Source: Portunus trituberculatus
Taxonomy: Eukaryota; Arthropoda; Malacostraca; Decapoda; Portunidae
DNA: 64,000 bases
Direction of reading: 5' to 3'
Assembly (NCBI RefSeq): GCF_017591435.1
Contig: NC_059304.1
Location: 29,012,520 to 29,076,519, forward strand
The position numbers and the translations under genes were made by a program. Of this stretch, positions 12,808-27,105 are shown in pieces. The notes under the pieces are model-generated. The model ran no database searches, was not told the DNA's origin, and was given only the letters and a program-made list of their open reading frames with translations. How positions within the stretch are numbered: the stretch's first letter is position 1; each line of letters opens with the position of its first letter.

Positions 12808-13431
12808 TATTAAGTTTTCTCTGCCCCAATCTGAACTTTCAGAGATCAAAAGTCAGGCATTCTGTGGTGTTCGTGCATGACCTGTTCACCTCTTGAAGGG
12901 TTTGGTCATCTCTGATAAGACATGAAAAGTGTAGGAGTGGAAATGTTTTTTGTGAGCTGAAATAGTCTATTAGCTGGAGTGTACAAAAATGGCCACCCAT
13001 AAGAGACTGGCTGCTCTATTCATTGCAGAAGAACTCGTTGACAACTTGGTACTAAACACTGTAAACATTACTCACAGAATAAAAGAAGTTTTAAGTAGGC
13101 AAGGGAAATTTAGAGGATAACAGAAGCCGTGCAGTCCCATGAGACATCTGGTAACAACATTGCTCCCTCTGCAGAGGTGAACATGGGTGCAGGAGGTAGA
13201 CAGAGGAGATGGGAGAAGTTTGTTTCATGTTTTTTCAGTTACTTTTGTTCAGTATAAACTCTTGCTTAATCACTGAACCTGTGTTATACTCTTAATGTTG
13301 CATTTTATTGCTAAATTTAATCGCTACATTTCTTTTTTACTTAAATTTTGCTGAACTTAATTTTCTTTACTGATTTTTGCCTTTTTTGCCATGCTTTCCT
13401 TCCTCTTTTTCATCTGTAGGCCCTTTCACAA

Positions 13432-13485
13432 AATAGTTGTCAAAGGAGGTCTTTTTATATATGTAGGAGGGAAGTCTGCTAAGGG

Positions 13486-13560
<75 letters not shown>

Positions 13561-13642
13561 TGAAGCCTCCCTCTTAAAAGAAGTAAAGTTGTAGGAAGAT
13601 GGAAATACAGAAGCAGGCAGGGAGTTCCAGAGTTTACCAGTT
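13432..13642 (-). mobile_element. Jockey-like LINE 3' remnant containing (TA)n
   Basis: Matches the LINE 3' region on both sides of a (TA)n array at 13490-13558: GTAGGAGGGAAGTCTGCTAA before it and GCCTCCCTCTTAAAAGAAG and GGGAGTTCCAGAGTTTACCAG after it. Lies within the outer Tigger-like MITE. 13926-14150 shows nothing I recognise. Confidence 0.6.
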
Positions 13643-14180
13643 TATTTCATCATTTTTTTTTAATGTTTTGGAAGTGAGTTAGGTATGTGTCATCACATAC
13701 TGTCACTTGCTTAGGATCCATGGTCAGACAAAAGCTAAATAATTGCACATAAAAAACTAGCATAACAAGAGAAATGCTTTCACAGCAAGTAAAGTGAACT
13801 GAATACATCGGACATAGAATACTAAGCGTTCGCTAAACAGCAGCATATCTGGAGCTAGCTCATAAATCAAATTTTGGTTTGCAAGTCAAAGCAAAAATTG
13901 AGTGAATAACAGCTTGTATCTCTTCAATAAATCTTAGTGCTTAAATTAATCTAATAGTCCTAAAGTACATAATTTTTCTTTTATGTGGGTTTTACTCAAA
14001 ATTATATATCAAATTCTAAACTTTGGAGAGTGCTTTATTTCAGTAGTATGGGTGATAATAATTGATCAATCTTTGTTGCTAAGTATATGATATTAATGTT
14101 CCTTTCTGTCTGCCTCATTTCAGCCCTCCAAAACCACTATATTATCTTTTTTAATTGAGCAGTAAAGATAAACTACTTAC

Positions 14181-14395
14181 CAGTTGCTCCATGATGGTTG
14201 GGATATCTATATGGGGCAATGCAGATTCAAGATCCTCAAGGATGTATGCTGAACTGGATAAATTCTTCAGGTCTTCCATAGTAGTTAGTTGAGGTGGCTG
14301 GGAAAAGTGAAGGGGACAAGGATTATGACGCCACCAACAGGCTTCATGATGTCCATCAATCACTTGTCTCTTCAATTTCTCAAGAAAAATGCTGT
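14181..14395 (-). CDS. ZC3HC1: ZC3HC1/NIPA homologue, exon with second half of C3HC zinc finger
   Basis: A 215-nt internal exon on the minus strand. The acceptor AG is at 14397-14396, preceded by a CT-rich tract. The donor is CTG|GTAAGTAG with GT at 14180-14179. It encodes SIFLEKLKRQVIDG, then HHEACWWRHNPCP, the H-x3-C half of a C3HC finger and the Trp-rich segment after it, and continues to DIPTIMEQL. The start phase (2 nt of a split codon) fits the end of the exon at 27443-27696 (1 nt), and the joined order matches animal ZC3HC1/NIPA. In vertebrates that protein is a nuclear zinc-finger protein described as a nuclear-basket factor and as an F-box-like cyclin B1 regulator; a role here is inferred from homology. 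No stop occurs inside. Following exons were not found to the left. Confidence 0.8.
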
Positions 14396-14396
14396 C

Positions 14397-14506
<110 letters not shown>

Positions 14507-14690
14507 AAATACACATTAGTACCAACACAAAATATAATACACCATTATGTATATAGGGCTGTCTTTTTAGGTTAAAATTTAAATGCCACTCATTTTATAC
14601 AGCAAATTCAAAATAAAGTTTCAATAACTTCATATTTTTTAGGGATTTGTTCTTTCTTAAACATGCATTAAGGAAAAAAAATATATAGAG

Positions 14691-15300
14691 TAAATCCCGA
14701 TTAACTCGGACCCAAATAAACTGGAAATGGAATACATCAGACGATTTCAGGGATTATTATTTTTTCTTATGTTCTATCCCAAACTTATTAGAAGGCATTT
14801 TCTGCCCATTGATTGAGTAATGTTAAGGAACTAGGCTCATATACTGGCTAAAACACCCTTGATAGCTCTTCCATTGTCCATATCATCTGAGATGTCCAAG
14901 CCATATAACTAAAAAATTACTCGTGTGCCACTACACTACCAAAGCCAAGATCATGCTTTACACAGCTTATAGCAAACAAGAGGCAGTGTCTGCATCTACT
15001 TTTGTAAGCATAAGATATATTTTCAATGCATGTGTATTTACCTAATTGCATATTACAAGGTTCAAGCAGGGCTTATAGTGACCTGTTTCCCATAACTACT
15101 TTTATTCAACTTTTCCTTAATTTTGTGCACACTTTCTGCTGCTACAACCTCTTCACTCACTCCATTGCAGATGTCCATTTTCCTATGGAGGAGGTAGTAG
15201 AAACCTACCGAAACAATAATTTACTCCCAGCAAGGTATAATACTATTGAACCTCAATAACTCAGACCCTGATAAGTCAGATTTTGCGATAAATTGGACTC
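14691..15300. repeat. two Tigger/pogo-like terminal fragments
   Basis: AGTAAATCCCGATTAACTCGG at 14693 and TATTGAACCTCAATAACTCAG at 15246 resemble left termini of Tigger-like elements, such as the CTCAATTAGTCGGAC end at 45548. They are in the same orientation, no right ends were found, and no coding is visible, so these are remnants only. Confidence 0.35.
15029..15185 (-). pseudogene. CR1-like LINE C-terminal fragment
   Basis: Begins with the 3' signature GTATTTACCTAATTG seen in the tandem CR1-like copies. On the minus strand it reads NGVSEEVVAAESVHKIKEKLN, matching the ORF2 C-terminus at about 16920-16970. Unlike the other copies it is not bordered by a (TG)n array. 15186-16810 beyond it shows only a poly(T)/(TAA)n patch at 16498-16545 and otherwise nothing recognisable. 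Confidence 0.6.
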
Positions 15301-16821
15301 TGAAAAACCCAGGGACTGAAGTCCTAGCTGAACTTCCTGCCTATTTCTTTTTTTTCCCCACTTTCCTAAATCTCGTTTTCTATTGACATTATAAAAAACC
15401 TAATTACAAAAAAAAAAATTGCATTTTAGTTGTAGTTTAAAATGATGTCAAACAAAAGTTAATTAAAGTTTATACCAATTTTGTGAAAATTTCTGGTGTA
15501 AAAAAAACATTTTTCAAGATATTCGCTCCAAATGATTTTTCATAATTTCATCCTTGTTTTCCTATTTGTATTCATCTGACTGACTTGAAATCTTCAAGCA
15601 TGATTGTTTATTCAATGTTGACTTCCTAGAGCATGATAGGATGATAATGCATCAGATCCCTGCTTCTCTAGAAAATATTTTTCACTCGTACGTGAGGGTT
15701 CGGAAAGCGCCATCAGCAGCGTCACAGCAATCTGCCATTTTACAACAGAACTGGACACTCTCTGAGTCATTTTTAGTGTGTTGGAGTGAGATAATGATAC
15801 TGTGAAGTAATCATTACTGTCTTGTCCGGCTTTATACCTTTGTCTCAAATTAATCTTTTTAATGGTGTAATTGTGAGTTATATGATGTATAGTTGTGAGA
15901 ATGAAGGTAGTGAGAAAAAAAGAAAGACTGAAAAGATCATAGCAATCTTATAATATAGAGAGAGGATGAAGAAGCATGGCAGTGAGGCATGAGGTGAGGG
16001 TAGGGTCTTGGAGAAGGAGATAACACGCATGATGAAGGTCCAGCTGTCAGCCACAGCTGTCTCGCATTATACATTTATTTCTTATTGTCTTGTCTTCTTG
16101 ATGTTTATGATTCTAATTCCCATCAATTTATGCCTGTAAGGAGTTATTTCTAAGAAAGTAAAGCTAAATGACGCATGACCCCTCTTGATGCCTGGCCACG
16201 TACCAAGACACTAAATGAGAGACACACCAAAGGTTGAAATTTATAAAGAGAAAAATATTAATATAAACTTTTTTGCATAGACACGAACAGTAAGTGATAC
16301 ATAATTTTTTAAGGCGTGATTCATGCTATCACACAACCATATGAGACATTTAAAAATGGCTTCCTGATGGAAAGAGTATTTAATTATCAATAAATAAACT
16401 ATACCATGTGGTAATTTAGGACATGAAGATTTCAGAGACAATAATCTCAAAATAAATCCTCCATTGCCCCCTAAAGTCCAAGTTGAACTGCCCATCTTTT
16501 TTTTTTTTTTTTTTTGTGTAATAATAATAATAATAATAAAAAACTTTTATTCAAACATAAGCAGCTCAGGAGGTGAAAGTATACATCTTACAAGGGGAAA
16601 TATTCTAATATTACATACTTAAAATTAAACACAAATACAGTGTTCAAGAGTTGAGTATTTTGACTATTGTAGGTATTGCACTGTTTTTGTATCTGTCTGT
16701 CCGGGGACATATGGGAAGCAGCTTGCTGTGGTGTCAAACACTGTGACGGAGAGGGGGAGCTGCCAGGGGGAGCAGGTTCCTGTGCCATGGGTGGTGGAGG
16801 AGCTTGGAGGAGTGTGTGTGT

Positions 16822-18117
16822 ATTTACCTAGTTGTATTTACCTAGTTGTAGTTTTAAAGACCTGGACTTTATGCTCGTGTGGTCCTGTCTCCATATCTAC
16901 ACTTATCCAATTTTTCTTTAAAACTATGTACACTCTTTGCTGACACCACTTCCTCACTCAAACTGTTCCAAGTCTCAACACATCTTTGCGGGAAACTAAA
17001 TTTTTTAATATCTCTTAGACATCGTCCCTTCCTTAGTTTCTTACTATGCGATCTTGTGCTTCTAAAATCATATTCTTCTCTCAGGATCAGTTTCTCATTA
17101 TCCACTTCATCCATTCCGTTAATCAATTTATAAACTTGTATCAGATCCCCTCTCTCTCTTCTCTGCTCCAAGGTTGGTAGATCCATAGCCTTTAGTCTCT
17201 CCTCATATGTCATCCCTTTAAATTCTGGAACCATTCTTGTAGCCATTTTTTGTAGTCTCTCTAATTTTCTTATGTGTTTATTTTTATGGGGAGTCCACAC
17301 AATTCCTGCATATTCCAATCTAGGTCTTATTTTAGTACTTATCAATTTCTTCATCATTTCCTTGTCCATATAGTGAAATGCTACTCCAATATTCCTTAGC
17401 AAATTATATGTCTCTCTGAAAATTCTATCAATATGGCTTACCGGTTAATTATTTTCTTCCATTATCACTCCCAAGTCCTTTTCCTTTTTTACTTTTTCAA
17501 GTTCTACTCCATTTCCCATCTTATAGATTCCCACTGGTCGTCTTTCACTTTTTCCCATTTCTATGACATGGCTTTTGTCCACATTGAATTCCATCTCCCA
17601 TTTTTTGTTCCATTTCCAGATCTTGTTTAATTCTTCCTGTAGTATTTCACAATCCTCTTTTTGTTTAATGACTCTGCACAGTTTCGCATCGACCGCAAAC
17701 AGAATTATGTAGCTGTTCACTTCCTCTGGCATGTCATTTATATATACGAGAAAAAGTATTGGCGCCAATACTGACCCCTGTGGCACTCCGCTGTCTACTG
17801 TTCTCCACTTGGACTTCATATCTTTAACTATCGTCCTTATTTCTCTCCCCCTTAAGTAATTCTTCATCCATCTCAATGTGCTTCCTTTTAAGCCACCCTT
17901 CTCTAACTTCCATAGTAATCTTTCATCTGGCACTTTATCAAACGCCTTTTTTAGATCTAAATAAATACAGTCAACCCATCCCTCTCTCTCTTGTACTTTA
18001 TCAACTATTCTAGAGTAGAAACTCAACAAATTTTTTACACATGACTGACCTTTTCTAAAACCAAATTGGCTATTTGATAATATTTTGTTGTCTTCAAGAA
18101 ACTCAATCCATTGCTTC
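16822..18117 (-). mobile_element. CR1-like LINE, 5'-truncated copy (array member 1)
   Basis: The minus-strand frame runs from 18115 to 16869 with one in-frame TAA near 17443. Reverse transcriptase blocks IYLDLKKAFDKVPD and DSGVPQGSVLAP are intact, but the catalytic box reads FAVD instead of FADD, replacing one of the paired aspartates. The C-terminal domain (RPRLEYAGIVW, IKKFSFPQRCVETWNSL) is complete to the stop. The 3'UTR is about 50 bases and ends with two copies of ATTTACCTAGTTGT. The element is bordered by TG repeats at both ends (16812-16821 and 18118-18138). It is 5'-truncated within the reverse transcriptase. Confidence 0.85.
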
Positions 18118-18750
18118 TGTGTGTGTGTGTTTGTGTGTATTTACCTAATTGTATTTACCTAATTGTAACATACGGGAAAAGAGCTATGCTCGTACTGTCC
18201 CGTCTCCATATCTACTAATGTCCAGCTTTTTCTTAAAATCATGAATATTCCTTGCGTTGACCACTTCCACGTCTAAACTATTCCATGCTTCCACCCTTCT
18301 ATGAAGGAAGCTATATTTTTTCACATCTCTCCTATAAGTGGCCATTTTAGTTTTTCCCATGCCCTCTCGACATTCTTTCATTCCACATACACAGATCTTC
18401 CCTATCCATTTTTCCATGCCAATCATCACTCTGTATATTGCTATCAGGTCTCCCTTTCTCTTCTGTTTTCCAGGGTCGGAAGTTGCATTCTGTTCAGTCT
18501 GTCTTCATAAGTCAAATCTCTTAAGTCAGGCACCATTTTGTTGCAGCCCTCTGTACTTTCTCTAGTTTCCTTATATGTTTCTTTAAGTTCGAGCCCACTG
18601 TATTGTTGCATATTCAAGCCTCGGTCTTATCATTGCAGTAATTATTTTCTTCATCATTTCTTCATCTAAATATCTGACGCCACTCTTATGTTCCTCAATA
18701 AGTTCAATACTTCTCCAATTATTTTGTTTATATGTCTCTCTGGCGATAGG

Positions 18751-19800
18751 TCATTGGTAATTGTCACCCCAAGGTCTTTTCTTCATGACTGGTTTTATGT
18801 CTTCATTTCCTATCTTGTACATACTCCTGATTCTTCTTTCACTCTTGCCAAACTCTAATTTCTTGCATTTTGTCGTGTTGAACTCCATTTGCCATGTACA
18901 GCTCCATTTCCATATTCTGTCCAAGTCTTCCTGGAGTAGTTCGCAATCTTTGTCACATCTCACTTTTCTTAACAATTTTGCATCATCTGCAAATAGGCTC
19001 ACATAACTGGACACCCCATCCACCATGTCATTTATGTAGACCGCGAACATTACTGGTGCCAACACTGATCCCTGTGGAACTCCACTCTCCACCAAGCCCC
19101 ATTCTGATGGTCTGTCCTTAATTATTGTTCTCATTTCTCTTCCTACCAAAAGTCTTCCATCCATTTTAGTAAACTGCCATGCACTCCTCCTACCATTTCA
19201 AGTTTCCAGATCAGTCTCCGGTGTGGTACCTTATCAAAGGCCTTTTTTAAATCCAGATATATTCCATCAGCCCAACCATCTCTTTCCTGTATTACATCTA
19301 TCACCCTCGAATAGTAACATATCAGGTTTGTCGTGCATGAACGCCCTTTTCTAAAACCAAATTGACACTCACAAAGTATGTCATTTTCTCCAAGAAGTCT
19401 GTCCATCTATTCTTCACCACCCTCTCACACATCTTAGCTACCACACTTGTAAGTGACACTGGTCTATAGTTCAATGGGTCTCTCTTGTTACCTGATTTAT
19501 AAATTGGGACAATGTTAGCTCTTTTCCAGTCTTGGGGCACTACACCTTCCCTTAATGAGGCATCAATTACTTCACAAACTTTTTCTGCCAGTTGCTCCTG
19601 CATTCTCTTAAAATCCATCCTGATACCCCATCAGGTCCCACAGCTTTTCTCACTTCTAAACTCCCCATCATATTCTTGATCTCCTCCACAGTTACTTGAA
19701 ACTCCTTCATAATCCCTTTCTGTTCCATTACCAGTGGTTTGTCAAAAGCAGTCTCCTTTGTGAATACCTTCCGAAAGCATCCATTCATAGCCTCTGCCAT
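18751..19800 (-). pseudogene. LINE reverse transcriptase region (array member 2)
   Basis: Three overlapping frames carry, in order, VRKAVGPDGVSGWILRE, NIVPIYKSGNKRDPLNYRPVS, CQFGFRKGRSCTTNLI, YLDLKKAFDKVPHRRL, ESGVPQGSVLAPVMF and SLFADDAKLLRK. All reverse transcriptase blocks and both catalytic aspartates can be read, but the frame shifts near 19600, 19400, 19150 and 18780. It belongs to the same ORF2 as the endonuclease upstream. Confidence 0.85.
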
Positions 19801-20147
19801 TTCCTGGGATCCTCACTGCATACTCCATTTACTTCTAAACTTTCAATACTTTCTCTATTTTTGATGTTGTTGTTCACATGTCTGTAAAAAGCCTTGGTTG
19901 GTCTTTACATTTATCAATTATATCCTTTTCTTGTTTCTTTCTTTCTTCTCTTCTAATCAACACATATTCATTTCTTGCTCTTTTGTAACTTTCCCACTGC
20001 TTAATCCGTCTTTTCCTTCTCCACCTCTTCCATGCATCCTCTTTTCTTGTTCTAGCCTTTTCACATCTATCGTTAAACCAGTCCTGCTTTCCAACTTCTC
20101 TATGTTGTCTTATTGGTACAAATTTTTCTCACCTTCTTTGTATATTT

Positions 20148-20990
20148 TTATAAATTCCTTCCACTTTTCATTTGCTCCTTAGCACTCTTGAATTTCATCC
20201 AATTTGTCTCTTGAAAGAATTTCTTTAGGTTTCCAAAATCTGTCTTGGCATAATTCCATCTTCCCACTTTATATTCTTCATTTCTTCTAGATTTCTCTTC
20301 ATCTATCACCTTGAACTCCAAAACTGCATGATCACTCTTTGCTAAAGGGCACTCCACCCTCATCTCCTCAATGACCATTGGCTCTGTACTAAAGACCAAG
20401 TCCAGTCTTGACGATGCTCCCTCTCCTCCAAACCTAGTATCTTCTTTGACCCACTGAGTTAACACATTTTCCATTGCCAGTGTCAATAGTGTATTTCCCC
20501 ATGTTGTCTCTGATCCTTCCATTGACCAGTCCTCCCAACACACCTCTTTACAATTAAAATCTCCCATCATTATAGTTCGTTCACAGCCACCCAACATTTC
20601 TTCCAGACATGTTCCTGTATCACTTATCATTTCTTCATATTCCTGTACTGACCATGCATTTGTCTTAGGTGGTACGTACACCACTATGTAGTGCCTCTTT
20701 TTCCTTCATTAGTTTCTGCTCTGATCTTTAGCACTTCTGCCTTTCCCATACCTTCTTTCACTTGATCCACCTTTATATCTTTTTAACCAGCAACATCACT
20801 CCTCCTCCCATCTTACCTACTCTATTTCTTTTCCAAACATTATATTTCCTTCTCCAACCATCATCAGGTCTTCTCCCTCTCTCAGTTTTGTTTCAGTAAG
20901 ACCCACAATATCTGGGTTCTTGTCCCTCAAGTAATCGTTGAGTTCTAAAATCCCGATATCACTCCATTTATGTTGGAATACATTACATTC
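20148..20990 (-). pseudogene. LINE endonuclease region (array member 2)
   Basis: APE-type endonuclease of the CR1-like element. The N-terminal NINGVISGILELNDYL and VGLTETKL segments near 20970-20890 lie in shifted frames. A 178-residue open stretch then covers YVPPKTNAWSV, IMMGDFNCKEV (catalytic Asp/Asn block), SRLDLVF and KSDHAVLEF (catalytic Asp-His). In this family the enzyme nicks target DNA to prime reverse transcription, which makes it the candidate determinant of the (TG)n association noted here. Frameshifts near 20700-20900 make it non-functional. Confidence 0.8.
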
Positions 20991-22166
20991 GCTCATACGT
21001 AAGTTTCTTTAGTCCTTTCTTGCTGTACTTTTCTGGGTTATGAACCACTTCCTCAGTCTCATATCCAAGATTCTCCAGAAAAACTCTTTCTTCTCCTCTT
21101 CTGTCCTCTCTTCATTTTTTTCAAAGCCTCCTTTCTCAACTCATTTAACATTTCTCTTTCCTTTTCACCGAGATCTCTTCTCAACCAAATCTTCCTTGTT
21201 GTTTCCTGCTGGGCTAGCCTCCATGACTTCTCCACCAATTCATCTACATCCTTTTGTGACTTAAGTTTGATTCTTATTGGCCTCATACCTTCTCCTGTGA
21301 ACTTTCCAATTCTATGGAAGTCCTCTATTTCTTGTACTAGGTCTTTTCCTCCTCCTGCACCACATTAATGATATTATTTATCACCTTTTTATGTTTTCTC
21401 TCTCTCCATTTTACTCGGTGTCTTATCCTCCTCCACACCAAATATCACCACACATCTCTTTTTGTCTACAGTTTCCCTCACCAATGTCTCATTTGACTTA
21501 ATAACCTTCACCACTTTCTCAGCAATCTTCTCTTCTATGATCTGTTGATCTATAATTTCAGCAAGGCCCAAAGTTTTCTCCCCAGACTCTTTGATTTCCT
21601 TTTCCAGACTTGCAACTTTGTAATTTACCTCCTTTCTTTCCACTTCCTGACTTTTTTTCCATTCAGCCTGCTTCTCCATCACTTTTCCTAAAGATTCTCC
21701 ACATTTGTCGCAATTCACTTTAATTAACTTAACTTCCTCTTTCAGTACTGCATTTTCTTTCTTCATATCGGCACTCTTTCATTACATTGTCATAACTCGT
21801 TTCCAGGCCCCATACTTTTCAAACAGTTTTCAATTTTACCTTCCAACTCCAGAATTTTCTTCACATAAACGCTCTTCTCCATTATTCCTTGAAATCCTGT
21901 GAAGTCTGATTCATCCTTCGAGTTCACGGCCGCCATGTTGCGCTGATGTAAACAATCTTCAGCTGATGGCTCAAACGCAGGCTACAGTTTATATTCACCT
22001 TCCCTGGACATTATTTTGCTAATCAACAGTTAACATGACTATATGGAGACGGGACAAACATTACAAGCTCCTTTCCACCCTTGGTTACTCTTAGGCAATG
22101 GTAACTGTAGAATTAGAGATGATTGCTCTGGAGCTCAGCGACCACATCCGCCATCGACGGTGTCCC

Positions 22167-22194
22167 GTGTGTGTGTGTGTGTGTGTGTGTGTGT
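22167..22194. repeat. (TG)n between two LINE copies
   Basis: 28 bases of GT lying exactly between the 5' end of array member 2 and the 3' end of array member 3. Confidence 0.9.
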
Positions 22195-22836
<642 letters not shown>

Positions 22837-23225
22837 CCTACATGTTATTTGCTTGAAACTTGATATGAAAAGGGGTGAAAGAATATTCTCTCTCTCTCTC
22901 TCTCTTTCTCTCTCATTGGAAGTGTACAATTTCTCTTCCAAGATGAGAGAGAGAGAGTGTGTGTGTGTTTGTGCGGTGTCATCGCTCACCGAGCCGTTTC
23001 TACTTGACGGATCACACAGCGGGCGGAGGAGGAATCCTTGATAAGGCAATAACTAAACTTTCAGAGGTCACATCGAGCTAGAAAGTACATCATTGTATTC
23101 AGAATAACAAAGAGAAAATAATCAATTGTATTCAAATAGTCTTCTGACAATTTCTAGGTTTACCATATTTACCTGTCATGGGATGATGGAAAATAGTTTA
23201 ATCACCGGAACAAAAGGGTTAAGTA

Positions 23226-25097
23226 CAGGTAACTCGATTTACGTGATAGATGTGTTCCAAGAGGCATCATGTATATCAAAATTTGAGTAAAACAAACATA
23301 TAATTCTCATAAGAAACAATAGATAATAGGGGGATGCGGGATGTGGTCCAAAATTTTTTTTTACAAAATACTGTTATTTATTTGGCTAAATTAACATGTT
23401 TTTATTATTTACCATTCTAAATACTAGAAGTGTATTTAAAGTAAAGGGAAAAGCAAGAATAAGAGAAATAAAAAAAATAAGAGAAAACAACAAAACAAAA
23501 AATACGCAAACAAAACACTCACTGCGTCACTGCCTTCACCACTCACACCACAGTCAGTCACCATCTCCCTCTGAGCTTTACAGCTTTATCAAAAATCCAC
23601 TTATCAAAAATAACCTCACATGCAGAAGAAGATGAAGGACGTTTTGGGGCCATCTTGGTGAATTATAGGCAGATTGAAGAGATTCCGTCTATACTCAGTG
23701 CTGGCAGACTGCAAATGAGGCACGAGAAGAGCAGGAGCTGGATCCAAGATTCTTTAACAACGTCAGAGCAATCTCCTTCCGCGAAATGGCATCCATGAAC
23801 GTTTGGAGGGACGGTAATGAGGTTGCTAGCAGGTTGCTCTCAGGTTGCTGGGAACACCTCTCGAGGTGGTGTTACTGTCTTATATATGCATGTATGTTCA
23901 CAAAACAAGATTTCTATTAGCTTTTTACAAACCTTGCCCCAAAGAAAGGATTGTTTTGTAATGCATAAACTGAAATCTTACATGGAATACCAAAAAAAAA
24001 AAAAAAGCAGAGATGAGATGGGCCACAAATGAGACGGAGACTCGCGGTGACTAGGCCGCTTCTTCTTCTTCTTGTGACCCTTTTAGCTTGTGTGTTGCTT
24101 TCACCATGATATTTACGTTTCCACTCCTCTATTGCCTGCTATAATGGATATCACATCTTAGTATTCATATACGCTCATGCCATGAGGATAACCTGGACTC
24201 TGTGGCACTGAGTGATAGTGAATTACTAATGAAATACCGCGGTATTTCATTAGTAATTAACTATCACTCAGTGCCACAGAGTCCAGGTTATCCTCATGGC
24301 ATGAGCGTATATGAATACTAAGATGTGATATCCATTATAGCAGGCAATAGAGGAGTGGAAACGTAAATATCGTGGTGAAAGCAACACTCAAGCTAAAAAG
24401 GGTCACAAGAAGAAGAAGCGGCCGAGTCGCCGCGAGTCTCCACCTCGTCTGTGGCCGATCTCATCTCTGCTTTATTTTCTGGTATTCCATGTAAGATTTC
24501 ACTTTATGCATTACAAAACAATCCTTTCTTCAAGGTTTGTAAAAGCTAATAGAAATGTTGTTTTGTGAACATAAATGCATATATAAGACAGTAACACCAC
24601 CTCAAGAGGTGGTGTTTCCAGCAACCTGAGAGTAACCTGATAGCAACCTCATTACCGTCCCTCCAAGCGTTCATGGATGTCATTTTGCGGCAGGAGGTTG
24701 CTTTGACGTTGTTAAAGTTTCCTGGATCCAGCTCCTGGCAGCCAATGAGCACTTTTAGGCGAGCTACCAGCCTCCACCCACCAACAGCAACAAATCTTTG
24801 CAGATGCTTTTTTACGAAGGTTGGTATGTGAGCAGGAGGTTGCTATGGAGGTTCTCTGTACTAACATAAACAACAACCTGCTTCTTGGATCCGACCCCGG
24901 AACTCCCACCTATCGGCCAGCTGTGGAACTCTCTGGCGCGCAGTTTGAAATTGCGTCTGGCTCTCAGTTTGAAAATGCAGTTGGGCTAAATTGCTCATAA
25001 GCAAACCGATCGTGTTAATTAAATTAATTATAATATTTTTTTCTGTCCCGTTATAACAAAAACGCGTAAATCAAACACGCGTAAATCGAGTTACCTG
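23226..25097. mobile_element. Tigger-like element with large internal palindrome
   Basis: The termini CAGGTAACTCGATTTACG at 23226 and its exact reverse complement ending at 25097 form an 18-bp inverted repeat flanked by TA (23224-23225, 25098-25099). The centre (about 23731-24739) is a near-perfect palindrome. No transposase remnant is evident, so it is non-autonomous. Confidence 0.7.
23731..24739. repeat. 1-kb palindrome (two ~505-bp arms, no spacer)
   Basis: The axis lies between 24239 and 24240 (CCG|CGG). From the axis outward the two sides match as reverse complements with only scattered substitutions and a few small indels, down to GCAGGAGCTGGATCC at 23731-23745 and its complement at 24724-24738. 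Near the axis the match is almost exact over about 100 bases per arm. Such structures form as foldback transposons or inverted duplications. Confidence 0.85.
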
Positions 25098-25125
25098 TAT
25101 ATATTTTCCTTTTGCTCTTTCTTAA

Positions 25126-25325
25126 CCTCTTCAGTACCATGATGTGTTTTCATATTCATTCTGCTTAGAATTTGGCAATTTTATACAGCTTCAGAAACTT
25201 ATGTAGGGATTAGAATAGTGAAGGCCATTATTCTCCTCCAAGGGTCCTCCATTGATCCTTGCTAATGTAAATAAAATTGATGAATCCAAAACTCATGGTA
25301 AAAGTATGTCTCATTACTGAAGAGG
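25126..25325. mobile_element. 200-bp TTAA-flanked MITE
   Basis: TTAA at 25122-25125 and 25326-25329 flanks CCTCTTCAGTA...TACTGAAGAGG, an 11-bp perfect terminal inverted repeat. This is the size and target duplication of a short piggyBac-type MITE. No coding. Confidence 0.65.
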
Positions 25326-26289
25326 TTAATAGTCACATCATAACACTGAACATTCAATCAGTTAAAGAACATGAGCAATGAATGTGTAAATGAAAAATGC
25401 ATTATACAAGGCACACCTGGCAATCAGAATTTTGATGATCAGATAGAAAGAATCTAACTTATTTTTCATAATTCAGTACAGAGAAGTGAAGGAATTAGCT
25501 AGTTGATAAACTTCTCATGACTCAGTACATTTCATTTGACATTGAGGTAACCTTTTTATTCCAATGCAAATTCTTTTTTATAAATACAATGGAGACTCAA
25601 TACTCGAACATCTAAATAGTCAAACTTTTCAATAGTCGAACGCAAAAGTTCGACTTAATACTAAAAAAAATACCTATTAGTCGAACGTCCATCTACGTGG
25701 CTGTAAACAAAGGGTCTCTCCCTTCACGCTACCCAGCATGCCCCACTGGTACACCGCTGCACTACAGCCAGTTTATCCTTCGCTGTCGTAAGAATAACAT
25801 TGTCCTGTGCTTTCTCTTCGCTTTTTTTTCTTTGCATTTAGAAGCTTAAAATGGCACCGAAGAAGTGGTGAAAACAAGCCTACAATACAAGAAAAAATGT
25901 AGTGACAAACATCGAAAGGAAAAAGGAGATTATTGATATATACGAAAAAGGAGGAAAAATAACAGATCTTACAGCTGAGTACTATATGGCTAAATCTACA
26001 GTAGCCACAATACTGAAGAAGTAAGCTCATTAAAAGAGCTAATGTGGCAATTGGTCTGAAAAGGCAATTTAAGTGAAGAAATAGAAAAATTGTTAATTGG
26101 ATAAACCAAAGGCAGATGGCTGGTGATTCTTTGTCAGAGGCTAGGCTGCTGGATCGTGATCTTATTTCTGGTACTACATCTGCCTCCAATAATTATTTTA
26201 AAGCAAGTAAAGGGTGGTTTGTGAATTTCAAGAAAAGAATTGGAATTCATTCTGTTGTGAGGCACAGCAAGCCCCCAGGTCAGGAGTAA

Positions 26290-27105
<816 letters not shown>

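Larger units (their letters stand above)
18139..22166 (-). mobile_element. CR1-like LINE, near full length (array member 2)
   Basis: On the minus strand: about 230 bases of 5'UTR (22166-21937), ORF1 from the ATG at 21936 (MAAVNSKDESDFTGF) with coiled coil and basic region, endonuclease (20990-20148), reverse transcriptase (19800-18751) and C-terminus (18750-18184). The 3' end has two copies of ATTTACCTAATTGT. Endonuclease motifs IMMGDFNC and KSDHAVLEF are visible, as are the RT blocks LDLKKAFDKVPH, ESGVPQGSVLAP and SLFADDAKLL, so the catalytic residues are preserved. At least five frameshifts or stops divide the frames. Both ends meet (TG)n tracts (18118-18138 and 22167-22194). Confidence 0.85.

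Noticed and set aside
15612..15848. Minus-strand open frame with MTQRVSSSVVKWQIAV
   Set aside because: No recognisable domain, splice signals or homologue in the window; likely chance.
16498..16600. AATAAA-containing T-rich patch considered as a gene 3' end on the minus strand
   Set aside because: No upstream coding sequence joins it and a (TAA)n repeat explains the composition.
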